Shown here: piece after piece, positions 15,228 through 30,000 of the stretch
Layout of the letters: each line of letters starts with the position of its first letter
Numbering within the stretch: the stretch's first letter is position 1
Assembly: GCA_020086605.1 (NCBI GenBank)
Contig: JACBWW010000051.1
Location: 514,097 to 578,096 of the forward strand
DNA from: Lanius collurio
Lineage: Eukaryota; Chordata; Aves; Passeriformes; Laniidae
Direction: 5' to 3'
Length of the DNA stretch: 64,000 bases
Translations under genes and position numbers: made by a program
Notes under the pieces: model-generated
Databases searched by the model: none
The model's input: the letters and a program-made list of their open reading frames with translations, nothing else
Told to the model about the DNA's origin: nothing

Positions 15228-18200
15228 TTATCCCAGCCTGGTGGTCCTCCACAGCTTCCCCTCAACACAAGTATTTTCTGCTGTGTGTTAAGTACAGATG
15301 ACTGGGCAAAGTACCTGGGGAATCTGCTTCCACATCATCAAAAAAATGAGAGCATTGGACAGTAGCCATTTGTACAAGCTGTCTTCAAGCTGAAAGGCTG
15401 ACCAAATGAATTAGCTCAAATCATAAAATCCAAGATAATGATCTCCACAATGGGACCCAAGATGGACTAGATGGAGTGCCTACAGCATATGCAAAAACTA
15501 AGACATTACAGGATTAATGTCTTTCCAAGGCACTAATGAGAGGTTGGGTAACTAAAACTTTCCTTCTCAAAATGCTGTCTCGTGTGAAGTTTACTACTGG
15601 TCTTTCATAGTAGATATTTAGAATATTCAAGAACAGTTTAAAAACTTCTTGTTCATTCTTTGTTCTGACAAAAAGACTTCAGAGAACTCTTTCCCTTGAT
15701 AGATCTTATTCTTTCTCCTTGAACACCTAAAGAGTGTTCATTAGCAGCAGAAAATTACAGTTGCCTGGTCAAAATTTACTCAAAATTCACTAGCAACTAT
15801 TTCTGCAAGGTACTTAAGAATCTTCATAAGTATCCTTACTATCCTACTGTATTGGTCACTTGGAGAAAAGGAACATTTTTTGGCACCAAGTTATTTCTTC
15901 ATTCCATACAGGGGTACTCATAGAATTGTTTTGGAAAATATGTTTTTAATCACTGTGTGTTATCAGAGAAGCTTCACAAGAAAGCTTTTTGGAGTGGTAC
16001 AAAAGCAGATGGAAAAGACTCCTTTGGCTCCTCTTAGTGAAAGCCTTCCAGCTTTTAACAAAATCAGACCGCTGAGGAATACCTGTGTGTTTCTATAAAA
16101 TGCAAATCGACAAGCAGCAGCCTATATTGGTAAAAAAAAACCCTCTTGGCAGTTCATACTTGGTTCCTTATTTTTAAATTTAAAGAAAAAAATCAAAGAA
16201 ATTGCCCTGTTCCAGTATCATCAATGTAAGACTGATTATTTTGGAGCAAACTTCAAGAAAGGTATAGTGAGACCAGAAAAAAATCACAGCTCATGTTTTT
16301 TGTTGGGTTATGTTTGTTTTTTTTGTGGGGAGGTTTGTTGTTTTGATTTCCTCAGTACCTCCATAGCTACCTGTATATTATAGTCAGGAGTTTTACAAGT
16401 GTTTCAGTAGTTCACAAAGGATAAGGCAGACCACAGACTTACAGCCAAGGTTTAAATGCACTAAGGAATTGTGGTAAAAGCTAACCTGGTTTAGTACTAA
16501 GTTTTCTCATAGCTTTCTCTGCACTAAATACTTCCTACCAGAGTCTACAGGATCCAGGGGTTCCACACAGCGACAACCCCCCATCTGTGCTACCCTCAGC
16601 AAAGTGTCTGTTCACACTGATGGAGTGGAGAACTCACAATTCTCACACATTTCTGTAGGATTTTTGTGTGCAACAAAAATGACCAGGGAGCCAAAGGCTC
16701 CAAACAGCTGGGATAAAAGCTCTGTAGGGAACATTAGCAAATCATTAAAAAACACAATGCTGTACCTCAACAGAAAGTAAAGTGAAAATGGTAAGGAAAA
16801 CTATAGGTAGAGCAGAGACTTAATCAAGCCAAAACAGAAGTTTTGAATAATGTATTTGATTCAATTTGCTTGTTCCTTCTTAGGCATAATGCAAATCCAT
16901 TGAAATAAAATCAGAACTCTGTCCTTTCCTCTCCTCATACCTCTCTCATATTTTTAGCCTGACTTTTCACATTTATAGTAAAGTAGAAAAAGTTCTTTCA
17001 TCTTCATAATTATTTAAACAGCAAAACTACCTTTGGATAATTATTAGTGGTTTGCAATTCATGGGGATTAGGAAAATCAAACTACCAAAGCAAGACAGTG
17101 CAAGAATTACCACCTTGGAATACTTTTAAAGGCAAGAGACATGACCTACACCTTTTCAGACAGAGGAAGAAACAGCAGTTCATTTTAGAAGTTGGGAACA
17201 CTTGAAATAGGCACAAAGCCTTTCTCCCAGAGCAGAGCTGTTTCAATTTTCATAGAAAGATTAAAAATATTTTTATACAGCCTGTAATAGTGCAAAAAAT
17301 ACAATATTTTATTTTGCATGATGTAACCTTGAGAACAAACAATGAAAAAGTGAAAGCTTTTAAAAAACAACACTGTGACTCAAGGCACTGCAGTCATCAG
17401 GGATGATACAGAATATCAAGACTCAGAGAAGCACCACATGAAATGAAACACATCACAGAACTGTCTCTCTCATACACGAATCTTTTAATCTGTTGCTAAA
17501 GAAAGAGAAAACTTGTGATATTTAATGATTACTAACAATGAAAATGAGTTTTCATCTTCCTCTTTCATGAACTGTATTTTGAGTAATGTAATGAAGCACA
17601 AAAAAACCAAACCCTGAAGCAGCACTAAACTGAGTAAATAAAGTATTATGAAGTAGACCTAGAGAAAACTTGCACACTTGTTAACACTGATTTTTAACAC
17701 TGCAAAAAAATCTGCACCACAACTGATTTGCAGGGAAAGTAAGGTTTGCCATCAATAATTCAAAATAATTCAGAGAAACTATTATTTCTGAGAAAGTTGA
17801 AAATCTGCTCACCTCCAAATCTTTGGGGAGGTTTTGTGATTCAGGTAAGAGCTGGAAATCAGCAATACTTCTTTCACATTCCAAAAGTGAAGGCCATAAA
17901 GAACTTTTTAAACACTTCCAAACTTAAAGTGAGGCAGAAAATAATACCTGTATTATAATACTATCCCAGAAGGGCTAGTAGTTCTTATTTTTGAGTTCTA
18001 TCCAGGGAACAGTTTTTCATAATCCTATTGATTTTGCTTTTCTGACAAATTCAAGTGGGATTTGAAATTCAAAAAAGCAACTTAAACAGTTCTGATATCA
18101 CTAGTGAAGAAAAAACAGCAGTGGAAGACAGGAGAGCAAAGCTAATAATATGTGGAGATGGACAGAATCAAATTCCCTCTTGAAGTGGCAATAAGCAGTA

Positions 18201-20645
18201 AGAGAAACTTAACTGTCCTGGAAGGAAGCAGCCCTGACCTGTAATTACAGGCTTACAGACACACAGAAATGATGAGCAAGATGGTGACAATTTCAGATAG
18301 CTCTCCTGAGTAGAGTAGTAGCACAAGAACTCTCTTAACACCCTTGTCTCCTGTACTAGCTCTAACAGATCATGATCCTATGGAGTCAAAAACAGAGCTG
18401 AAGCCCAGGAAAACACAAAAACTAATTCTTACTTTAAATGTATGTACATATATCCTGTTGAAAGCAGTATAAAATTCTGCTTCAGAAAGCTGACTGACTC
18501 CCCATTAACAACATCAGGAGCAATCCAAAGAGCTCACAAGGACAACAGAATGAATGTCTTCATCAAGGACTTTATAAGACTTTTCTGTGTGCTGTGACTG
18601 GGAGTCAGGAACTCTCTAAATTAGTTACTGAAATAAGGTACTGCAGCTAAACCCACTGGTTCACCTTTGCTTCTTGGAAAAAGCCCTCCTGCATGACAGT
18701 TGGAAATACCTATGACAGCAGCAGCCAGCAGAACCAATTTCAAATATCTGGAAATTCTGGGAACATTCTGGAATTTATCAGTGGGATAAATCTCTCTCCT
18801 GGATGATAATACTGGATTTAAACATATGTCAAGGTTGTGAGACATACTAACAGATCTACTTTTAAATAAAATAAACTTATTGCTAATTACAGAGTTCACA
18901 GAATTTTTCGTCCTTTTGCTTATACACAGAAAAGCTTCCTTTGTATGATCACAGGTTAAGAGCTGGCTGTAGCAAACACCAAACAATAGTGATGTTTCTA
19001 AAAATTCAACATTAAATCTAAACACTCAGCTACTGAATCTTTCATCAGCTATAATCTTCCAACTGTAAACAGCATCTAGTTTCTCAGTGTAGTGTTATAG
19101 GAAAAAAAGAACAGCTGTTTTATTGATGTTGATTTCTCTATTTGAGATTAAATGATATGCACATGCTACCCAGAATCTGTAATATGCTCTCTTCTAACAC
19201 TACCTCTCAACATTTCCTGAGTGTTCTAACCTAAGTGCCAACAGCTCACTTATCTTACTCCATTTGGAACTTGTTATCTTGTTATCCACTTGTTATTAAC
19301 TGTAGATACTTTCTTCTTGTTTCTGTAGTGCGCTTAGGGAGTAAGGTGTTCTCTGAAAGCACTAAGTACATTTGTCAAAGCTGGAAGGCATAACTGTAAT
19401 AGAAGCCATGAATATGAAGGATATGATACTAAAGCATTATTTAAATGTAATACAAGAGAGGAAAAAACTTCTGTAGCTGATAAGACACAGGGAATCAGAA
19501 CCCACACAGAAACTTCGACCTCATTAAGTTTTGTTGTTGCTGAGATTTCGGGTAAAAGAAGCATACCAGATTTTTAAGAGGAAACTAAAATTCATCATTC
19601 TTGGGAAAATGTTCTGCACTTCTCTGTTGAAGTACAGCCTATTGTGCATCTGCTTGCCAGCAGGGAAGAGTAATGGCAAACCAGAGAATTTGGCTCTTAT
19701 TTCATGGTAAAAGAATTCTGTCACAGAAAAAATTAGAATTTTGCTGCAGAGTTCTATTCCATTCCATTTTTGGCTAACTGCTATAAATATAGCTCTATAA
19801 ATTGTTCTTTATTGCAATAGCATTTCCTACTATCCTGTCACTGTGTCCAAAATTCAGCCATAACATCATGTTCATAATTTAAATCCTTGCAAAAAGCACA
19901 CATCACTCTGCAGTAAAATCTTGTGCTACAATAACTTCAGCTTTAGACTGAATTTATTCAAAGCTTTCTCTGAATTAATATGTTTTTCTCTAGAAAGTAA
20001 CACCTATATAACATGGCAGAAGAGCTCAGAGGAGCCCTTCATAATTTTAGTATTTTATCAATACGAAATTTATCCTTGTCTTTCAGCATTCACTTCACTT
20101 CTCCCTTTCAAAAGAAATAAATAAAAGGGACAATGCTAAAACACTACAGGACTTACAGGAAATGAAACAATATGAGCATGATGAGAGTTAGTACATCTCC
20201 TCCACTTATCCAGAGTTCCTAGTCCTTTTGCTTTTACTAACCATCACTGAAAACATGAAAGTCTTACTTTCAAATATTTTGCAAAACATGTTTCTTATTC
20301 TGGTTGGGAAAATTACATTTCTACTTCACTCAAATAATGTCAGCATTGAAATAAAAAGTGCATTATTTCACTTTCTTTTGCTTAAAAATTTATATTGTTA
20401 CCATCCAAGTCACACTGCATAAAATAAATCATATATACAAAACACCTTTAAACGAGTTGTTCTGATATTACATCACATTAAATACGGACTCTCTCAAACT
20501 ATGGAAGAGAGCTAGAACTTTCCAAGGAGACACATGAATTTGGTGGGGTTTTAATCATTTCTCACTGCCTAAAATAATGCGCTTAGCTCTAAAGAGTACA
20601 TTAGACTGTAAGCGTACCCTACATTAACAATTTTTATTCCTGGAA

Positions 20646-20669
20646 GATAAAGATACAGTTCCTAATTAA
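20646..20669 (+). repeat. 24-bp direct repeat, copy 1
   Basis: A 24-bp string containing ATAAAGATACAGTTCCTAAT occurs identically here and at 22320-22343, in the same orientation, with unrelated flanks. Confidence 0.75.
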
Positions 20670-22319
20670 TTGAAGGCCTTAGAGAAGAAAAGGAATATTT
20701 TCTCAACAAAATATGCACTGCTTCAAAGTACTAATTGTGCAGGTAATATTATCTATAAAAACACAGAAATAGGGAAGTACAATTTATCAGAGGTAAAATA
20801 ATATGAACTTTGCCTACAGGTCACTTTTACAAGCTTTACCAGAGTGACAACTACAGTAGCCCAAAGTCCACCTTTGGAAGAACAATGTCTTGTTTCACCT
20901 CAGGACCTGCGTCTGAATGTTCTGTTGCACGGGTCTTAGAAGATAGCAACCCTCTCCTCCAAAACATCTGCAGGAGCCAACCTCCAGCAGCTGCTGGTTT
21001 ATGGAAACTGACTTCCATGGAGATGCTGGTGAGGCTGACACAACCTGCACTTCCCTGTTAGTGAGGAACTTGTATTTTGGATAATGAGCTCACACAGAAA
21101 CTGCAATCACTTCATTATGTTCTTAATCCACGGTTTCTGTGTATTTGATTTCTGCAAAATCCTCGCTCCTCACAAAATACCACCAACTGAGAATATTTCC
21201 CATTATTTTTCTGTTCCAGGAAACTGAGTGGAAGGTATTTTTGCTGCTCCGGAGGAAAAAAGTTCTACTTGAGTTAAAAATTAATGTGAAAGTCAAAACA
21301 ATCTTCAGTAAGAAGTTTTATGATTGCAGCTTATTTAGTAATTCCTACAGAAGTAGCAAGATAAGAGCCCAAAGCTCCCAATCCTCTGGCTTTTGTGAGT
21401 CAGAAAGCTCATTTCCCACAGGAAAATGTCAATAGAAATAATAAATGTAGGAGGAATCTTAATAAGCAGAATTACTCTGCGTATTAAGGTGAGAAAAAGT
21501 CAGTAAAAAACTCTCTAGCACACACCTGAAATTATCAAGTTTCTTTCAACAACCTTTATACTAAAGCAGTAACCCATAAAATTCTTACAAAACACAGAGA
21601 CAAAAGTAACATGAACTCTCCCTGTCCTAAAACAGGAGTCACACTTTAAAAACAATCAAACAGGGAGACATTTAAGAGTCAGCATGAAGGTAAGCTGTAA
21701 GAAGCATAGTAGAATACCAGACACAGGTTATTACTTCCAAACTCAATTTTTATTAGAAATTTTTATCCACACAGACTGGAAGGCAAAGACAGTTGCACTG
21801 CCTCTGTGCAGGATTTCTATTACACCATTTACTTTCTATGTCTTTTCCCCCATTACTACATACCTTTGCAATTCTAGCAAAAAAAAGCTCACAAACACGC
21901 AATTGCTTTCTTCTTCACTCTGCTCTGACAGAACTTCACCAGAGATTGTAATGAAGTGTTTACTCACCTTTTCTTAATTTCTTCTTCTATTTCCTGTCTA
22001 TAGACAACCTACCTTCCCCAAAATGCATCAGAAACTATTTAAGTAGCATGTCAAAATGATGTGGCACATACAACCATGGGTGAGTTGCTAACCATGATAA
22101 GAGAATGAGTAAGGGAAAAATCCTCCTCCAAGTAGATCCACAACTACATCATTATGTGCTAACACTGGTGCCTTGGAATTACCACCATTGCCCAGGACTG
22201 AGTGCCCCATTTACCGAGACTTCTAGAGAGCATTGCACGAGGCCACATCTATCCATGACCAAGTCTTATGCAGATGTAGGGTTTTTTTTCCTGATTCTGC
22301 TTTTCCTGATTTAAAAGAG

Positions 22320-22343
22320 GATAAAGATACAGTTCCTAATTAA
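22320..22343 (+). repeat. 24-bp direct repeat, copy 2
   Basis: Exact second copy of the 20646-20669 sequence. May be the remnant of a short dispersed repeat. Confidence 0.75.
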
Positions 22344-23340
22344 CTTATGTTCTCCTACTTCTTACTACCTGAACACGTCTCAAAACAAACTGTCATTCAC
22401 CAGATACTCAGTTTAAGAAAACAGAGCATGCCAAGTGACCTCCCAAAGTAAGAGCCACAGATCTGTGTCGCAGAGAAGCGAATTATGAGCAACCTTATCC
22501 ATTGCAGCACAGCCACCTCACCCACTGCAGCTGTAATGTGCTCTCTACTTGTCACAAATTGCTCTTGCAAAATGCATATCCTTACCTCTGGTAACACATT
22601 CTCTTTCATTCTCTACCTGAGAGGTGAGCCACTATCAAACAGCTGTAGAAAATAATTTTATTTTTTAAAACATTTCCCATGAGACCTGGAAGCATATGCA
22701 GTTGCTAAGTTCATCCAGAGAATGATGTAGCCAAAATTTCCTCTGTCTCCACCTGCCCCTTCCTTCATGCATCTTGTAGGCTTAAAACAGTGCCACAAGC
22801 AAAAAAGAAAATGAGAAACTGTCCAGTTATTGCACAAGCTGATTAAATCTCCTGTAATCATTCAGTAAAATAAATCAAATATCCTTTTAATTGACTATTG
22901 ACATAAAATAAATATCTCTGGCTTTGCAAATAAATATTTCAGCTTAGTTTTGATATTTAGGACAGAGTAAGAGACGTGTACCCAAATACGTTATTTCATC
23001 CTACCGACATCCTTTCAAATATCACTGCAATACCAACCGTCAGTAAAGGCAAAACACAAACAAATAACACATAGGATCTTAAAGCTCCAAAGCATCTGAA
23101 GTAGCCCTTAGACTTTATGTCTACTATGCTAATGTATTACACTACCATTGGCTAGATTAGCACCCTGACACTATTGTCTCAGTTTGCTTTTATTTTATTG
23201 AATGACCATTATTTGTAGTTAGTAGGTCATAATGCTTCATCCCCCTATGGCAATAAGAGGATGTGGGTGGTGAAGTCCATGGGTAGGTTGTGATGTCCAC
23301 AGCAGATTTTTTAAAGAAAAAAATTCTACAGTGCATAAAA

Positions 23341-23347
23341 ATGTGTA

Positions 23348-23380
<33 letters not shown>

Positions 23381-23396
23381 GTATGTATGTATGTAT
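23341..23396. repeat. TG/TA/GTAT compound microsatellite
   Basis: (TG)n passes into (TA)n and then (GTAT)n. Likely length-polymorphic. Confidence 0.9.
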
Positions 23397-23890
23397 CTCA
23401 TTGCTACTGGTAAAACAGAAAGTAGCATAAGGGATATTGTATTTCAGTGACAATGAGACTGTCCATACTACATTTATCTTTCATTTACAAAGCCATTGCA
23501 TATAATACTAATCGCAAGCATGTTTGCCTATCCTGACCTGATCAGCATCTCCAGGGGCTGTGTAAAAGCTTTTAAAAGGAGACAGTAAGAAATCAGTTTC
23601 CCCCACTCTCTTGCCCCTTTCTTTTGACTGCAAGACTCCATACTTTGAAAACCACATCTTTCAGGACTCAACTCAGACAGTAAAATGGGAACCCCATTTG
23701 GAAATACTTAGAAGCATTTGTCTTCCTATATAGAGTGGATCTCAAAGTATATGAAAGTGTGATTTAAAAAGAACAAAAAATAGCTTTGAAACACACAGAA
23801 CAATTCAATCAACTGTGCAGCCATACCAGGAAAGACTACTAATTCCATTTTGTGTTCATATTCATAATGAGTGACAAGCAATAGAAATAC

Positions 23891-24024
23891 ATTTAAAATA
23901 TATTCACATATATATTCAAATATATATAGTCATAATAATATATATAGTCACAATATATGAATGTATACATATGTTATGAATATATATATATTCATAATAT
24001 ACACACATATATATACATATCAAC
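23891..24024. repeat. AT-rich imperfect repeat (TATATA/TATTCA units)
   Basis: Repeated TATATATAGTCA, ATATTCATAATA and ACACATATATA units over ~130 bp, strongly palindromic in character. Confidence 0.8.
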
Positions 24025-27000
24025 ACAACACATGCTCCTTAATCATACTTGATGAACGCTCTTTCTGACTTTTAGGGCTTATCCCTGCAGCTGTATTTTC
24101 AGGGTTTTTTTTGCAGCCAAATACCATTTTCAGTCCCTGCCAAACAGGCTAACAAGGTTGGGTGTCAGTGATTGGGAAGTATGACATCTCACCAAGTTTT
24201 TTACCCTAGATTTTACAGAAATCTTCATTACTAATAATTACTGAACCGTACTTCACTACTTCATCACCAAAGTAAATTTTTAGATTTAACACAAAGAACA
24301 GGAAGCTGACTACAATATTAATATCATGAGACCCCAATTAATACATAGCACTGATCTATAGTTTCATTCCTAAGAATCTTTTTACCATTGTTTTTATCTA
24401 ATTTTTTTACATAATTTGATTTATTGATTCCTGTAGCTGTTACAATAAACAATAAAACTGCTGTCAACAAACCTATCATCTTATCCCAAGTAGTTTTATG
24501 TTTTACTTTTTATTGTAAAATGTTTGGGTTTGCATCATATGACTGCAAAAAAGTAGTAAGTATAGTTGGACTGAATTATTTTTTTCTTCCACAACTCTGA
24601 CGGCAGCAGAACACACACACTGCACACAAAGAGATGTTTGGCCAGTTTTAAAACTATGTTTAATTCCTGCCCTAACGAGTGTCTACACAGCAGCATCAAG
24701 GGCCTATTTCCAGATATTAGAGTGGTACAACTGACATAATACATAACAATCTAGAACATCTCACAGAATTTTAAAAGAGTCACTGTAAAATTACAGACAA
24801 GTCCTTGCAGGAAGTTTTTAATAGTTCTTTAGCAGCAACTGCTATGTCCATAGAGTAGTGATTACTGAGTAGTGCTGAGTTTTATCACTTAGGAATGAAA
24901 GCATTTTTTCCCTAAAACAGGGAAAAATTTAATGGGTCAACAGCACTCCAAGTAGTTAGATCTCAAGAATATGGGAAAAAAAAGCCCAACCAAAAGCCAA
25001 AAAATATACCTATAATAAAATTTAGTTTTGCTACTGGTGCTAAGGCTGCACCACATAGGTAGTACTTCATACATCCTCTTGCACAAGTACGGAACTGCAA
25101 GACCTGTAGATCCAAGTATCCAAGCTCATTACAAGCATCAGATATTGAGACCTCACAAAACTGCAGAAGGGTAGGATAAAGACATTTTTAAGACAGAATG
25201 AATACTTTCAGTGTCATAACCTCAATTAAGATTCAAATCTTTTAGTCCAATGTGGCCAATTACAGACTACATTCAATTACTTCTCGCACTTTTTTACTTT
25301 TTGTTAGAACTGAACCACTCCTCCTCTCCTGCTTGCCATGATCTGCAGAAAGGCTGACACTGCACTGGTAAGTGGGCAAGACGCAGTATTAGCAAACAAA
25401 AAAGAACAAGCAACTCTGCTGCTAATTGCTTTTGAATTGCATCATTTTGTTTCAGTGATGTTTTTATTTCCAGAAGATTTGTTTTGGTGGTATCAAGACT
25501 ATCACATCATTTATTCTGTAGAACATACTGTTAATTAATATATTTTTAAATATGTATTATTTATAAATTAAAGTCCCAGTCCTTACATTTAATCCTACAA
25601 GTAACCTAAGCAGATGTTCATGTAGACCAAGCAGAACACCAAATCCTGCAAAGAGTAAATAAGATGTGACAAAGATGGACAGTACAAATACAGATAGTGG
25701 GTGTTCCAAAACAATATTTTGAATTTATAGAAGAGAAATCACTCACTTAAAATGACTACCAGAATTCTTAAAAATGGCTGCAATTTATTTGATTATTTGT
25801 ATTAAATTATTATCTATAAAGCACAGATGAAAGAGAAATGAATGTAAATCAACCTATATGTGCACACTAAGAATTAACCCCTAGTGATATAAAGCTCTTC
25901 ACCCTTCAATTGAGCCCTGTGTGTCCAGAGTGTCAGTGGGACTTCTCCTGCCTGATTATCAGCTGGATCTGAGGCTGTTTAAGCTGTCTTGAACAAATCA
26001 CATGTTTGAATTGTAGTTACATAGCTCAGCAAGTATTCCCATGTGAACAGTATTTAGTTGAGGAAATTAATAAAGATTTAGGAGATATTTTTAGGCCTAA
26101 TTCACAGCAAATAGGTTTCAAATGACAACATTTCTATTAACATCAAATTACTTTAGGTAAGGCTTCTGCAGAGGGGAAAAAAAGACAAGAAAAACACCTA
26201 CAGATGATTTTTTTTATATAAAAAGCTGTAATGGGGAGTCGGGAAAAGAAGATACTTCTTAGTCATATAAATGCTTTAGGATAGGTATGACATGGGCAAA
26301 ATATGAACAAGCTTATTCTCTACATTTTTTTCTTAAACACTGCTATTTTTCTTGCTCAGGCTAATCTGCAAGTAGAGATCTGTGGGGAAAAGCCATTTTG
26401 CAGCTATTTCTGATCCCACTTCTCTTCTTTTCTCTCTTCTGACAGATAGATCTACTGACATGCCCAAGCCAGTAGAATTCTTTTTTATTTTGACAATGAA
26501 AAAATAAATTACTTAGAATTGCATCCTATCACATTCCAGATGTCATGAGACCAGCCTCAGTGCTCTCCTCATCTATTTTGTTAGGTTTGTATTGCCTGTT
26601 CCATATCTGATCCATTTGGAACACCAAATACACTTATTGCTTTAAGATATTATTAAAGCAGCAGGAATATTATTTGGAAAAAGTGAAGCCATGTTCTCCT
26701 TGAACATTTCAAAATCAGTACCTACATTAATTCAACTCAGCTTTAGCTAAGAGCTTATTGGATGTGTGAGAGAAGCATAACAATGAATCAAACTGAATGA
26801 CTAAAATTAACAGGAATCCAAGTTAACTTCAGCCATCCTTCTGGAATCCATTTCCAAAGGGATACATTACCTCCTATGCCAAAATAATGATGCTCAGTCA
26901 CGACCTTTCTCTCCCTCATCTTTATTTCAGAACATTCATAACTTTGTTCCAAATAGAAACAGGAAAACCACCCAAAAGATTTCTGACATATCAGATGCAT

Positions 27001-30000
27001 CATACTGGCAAGAAATGAAAGTTTGATGAGCTATATAACACACTGAAGGCTTGAAATCTAAATAGAAACTCTGGACAGGGAATATTCTATTTATGAAACA
27101 AAACCTTTGAAAATTCTCAGTAAGTAGATCTCAGTGGCCAGAACTCTAATTCATACACTGCAAAGACAAACAATAAAAAAAGGGAATTTCCTCTTAATTA
27201 CCTTATTTTCCTGCAAAATATGCTTTGTAACGAATTAAATCTGTATTCCCTTAAGACAAGCTTCAGAAAATCTTACCAAGGTCCCTTCTCTTCCTTTCTG
27301 AAGCTACCAAGATCCATCAGTTTCTGTAGTCGAAGTCATCTGCAACTATGATCAACAAAGCCATTAGATTTGGAAGATACACAACTCTGACCTGCCAAAG
27401 AGCCTGGGATGACCCTGCACGCAATCCCATTAGCAGATAGTGTATGACCAGAGTCTCAAAGAGAGCCTGAGTTCAACTGATTCTAACTAATCAGGTCTCT
27501 GCTTCCTATAGATTTATGCAGACAATGGGGATCACTTCTAACATTTTGTGCCGCCAGAACTGCATTTTAACACTTCACACTGAACTAAAACTTGAATCAT
27601 GGTCTATGTATGAAGGATTTCTTTGTATTGTGTACTTTTATAATTTAATTTAGAAAACATGTCCCCCATTGTTTTTTCTGTTACTTTGTCCATAGATGAA
27701 CCCTCTTTTCTCCAAGAAACAAGTAAAAACTAGTCCACATTTGAGGTAGATGAAAAGTCAGCTGGAAAATGTCACTCCTACCCAACACAGCAAATACACA
27801 TCTGATGTGAAATTAAATGTTTATCTCAGATACGTCAGGCCTGTTGTGGACCCATATTCCTTCAATTCAGGGAATTTTTAAAGTGATCATTTTGCTGTAG
27901 AAAGTGCACATTTTTCTTTTTTTTTTCCAACCAATCCCTAAAATTACTCCTATACTTTACTCAAGTCTTTTATACATAAACAATAGGACAATACATGCTG
28001 CAACTCAGGAAATAAAAATCAGAGCCTTGCGGAGCATTTACTTGATTAAATGCACAGGTGCTTTGAGGTGACTGCAAACACTGGCATAAAGAAAGAGTAC
28101 CACTGGCACAGCAGGTTCAGCACAGAGCCATCTCCGAGGCACAGCACAGAGGGCTGGTTGCTGCCATGTCCCCTCCTACACATCCTCACCCACTCTCGAG
28201 CCCAGGCATGTGAGCAACGGCCATCCAGCCACAGCCCTTCAGCAAAATCTACAGAAGCACAGAATCGTGTACATGTCAATACTGCTATCACTTACCATGG
28301 TAAAAAGTCACAGTAGTTTCCTCTGTCCACCTGGCAAGAAAACCTTCTAATTTTTTTAATGTACAAGGATAACACTAGCACAGTAACAAAACCACCACTC
28401 CATGAGGCAGAGTACTCATGGGAAATCTCCTGGAAGAGCTTTTGAAAAATAACTATTGAAGAGCAAAGTCTTAGTAGGGATGGGGACTTCAAGTCAGCAG
28501 TGCCTGCAATACGAGGTGAGAATGAGTGGACACTGTATAACAAAATGGCCACACTTCTATGGGCAAGAAAGTTTCCCAGGAGAGAAGTACGGGATGATAC
28601 ATGAAAATTATCTCTGCCATGTTTTAAATGAGTAAGATAATTCTCTATAAGCCATTTCAGCAATTTCTCATTTCCCAGTACATGTTCTCAAGCACGAGGT
28701 TAAATGCAATGTTAGGAGAAATATCCGTCTCTTTGGGTTTTGTTTAGTTCACTCAGGGTTTTCTAATTGTCACAAAATTCAGTATTTTTGATACAAATTT
28801 ACTTGTCACACATTACCTATGGTCATGTAACCTAATGCTAGAGCCAATGACTCTGCAAAATCTCTCTCAGGTGGTAAATCTCATTTCTAACCATAGACCA
28901 GAAATTTAGTGAATAATGCCAGCAGTTTAATAACTCTCTTGTTAAGGTTAAATGTTTTCCCCCTGCTGTCCCTCCAAGCTGACAAAAGAGAAGTCACATG
29001 AACATCAATACTGCATTACACAAACCACTCTTCAGAATTTAGATGTGAGTCTGTTTATACTGTAATCCACATTTCATAGAGACACAGAAACTGAGACAAT
29101 AACCATCTTGCTAAGAATGGCTCCACTTTTCATAATTTTCACAGTAACAGTCTCAAATTTTTGATGCTGAAAGCACTGCGGGTATGTTCATGATGCAGTA
29201 GATCTGTCTCAGCTTTCCATTTACTCGAAGTCTCCTTCTATCAACAGATTCAAACATGACTGCAGTGCCTTAAAAGGATATTAATAATTTCTCTGTTCTT
29301 GGAATAGCAGAGACACTCCTAAATTCAGAATACCAGCACCACACTCAAAGAGCAAACCGTATATTATGCAAAGACTTTGCATTTTCCCTGTTAGGTAACA
29401 GAAACCATGCTCTGGGTCAAACCTACAACTCTGGAGGAAAACCAGGTTCCCTTCAGGTTCTTTCTAATTCTTTTTAGGTCACTTCTTCATTCACATTTCT
29501 GAATGTTTATATCTTGGAAAACTTGACAACATGTCAGACACAGCCCTCAGAGTCCCTCTCTCCCTCAGCATCGCCCCTTTGTGTCACTCCCAAAGGCTCA
29601 TCATCCCCTGGCCCCTGCAAGCGGTTTCAAGTAGAGTAATATTCATCCCTGTATGGCCAGAAGCAATAAATTAAGGAGACAATAAATAAATTAAAGAAAA
29701 TATTTTGGTAGAACTCTCATTGCTAGGAAAAGAAATGTAGCTTTTAAAAAGTAGCCATGAACTTCTTTTGATTGTACCTGCAGCACAAGATCTTTCCTAA
29801 ACAAGCAAAAAGCAAAATAGAACATACCAAATTGCCCTAGTATTTGCAAATAATTATCAGGAACACAGCAGTGATAATTAAAAGAAAACAAGCCTTTAAA
29901 TTATAAGTAAAATATATAAAATCAGTAACTCCTTTGGAGAACAAACCCAGAAAATGTTTCAACACAGAAATGTCAATAACTATTGTGTGAAAAAAGCACT

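Noticed and set aside
18621..19025. 134-codon minus-strand frame in the 29.9-kb intron
   Set aside because: Longest non-repeat frame outside the ERV, but with no domain, no splice context and ordinary AT-rich composition.
23190..23453. Frames rich in Thr-His and Ile-Tyr repeats
   Set aside because: Readings of the TG/TA microsatellite.
28040..28320. Overlapping frames of 81 and 88 codons in a locally GC-richer patch
   Set aside because: Translations match no family I know; both strands are open, which points to composition.
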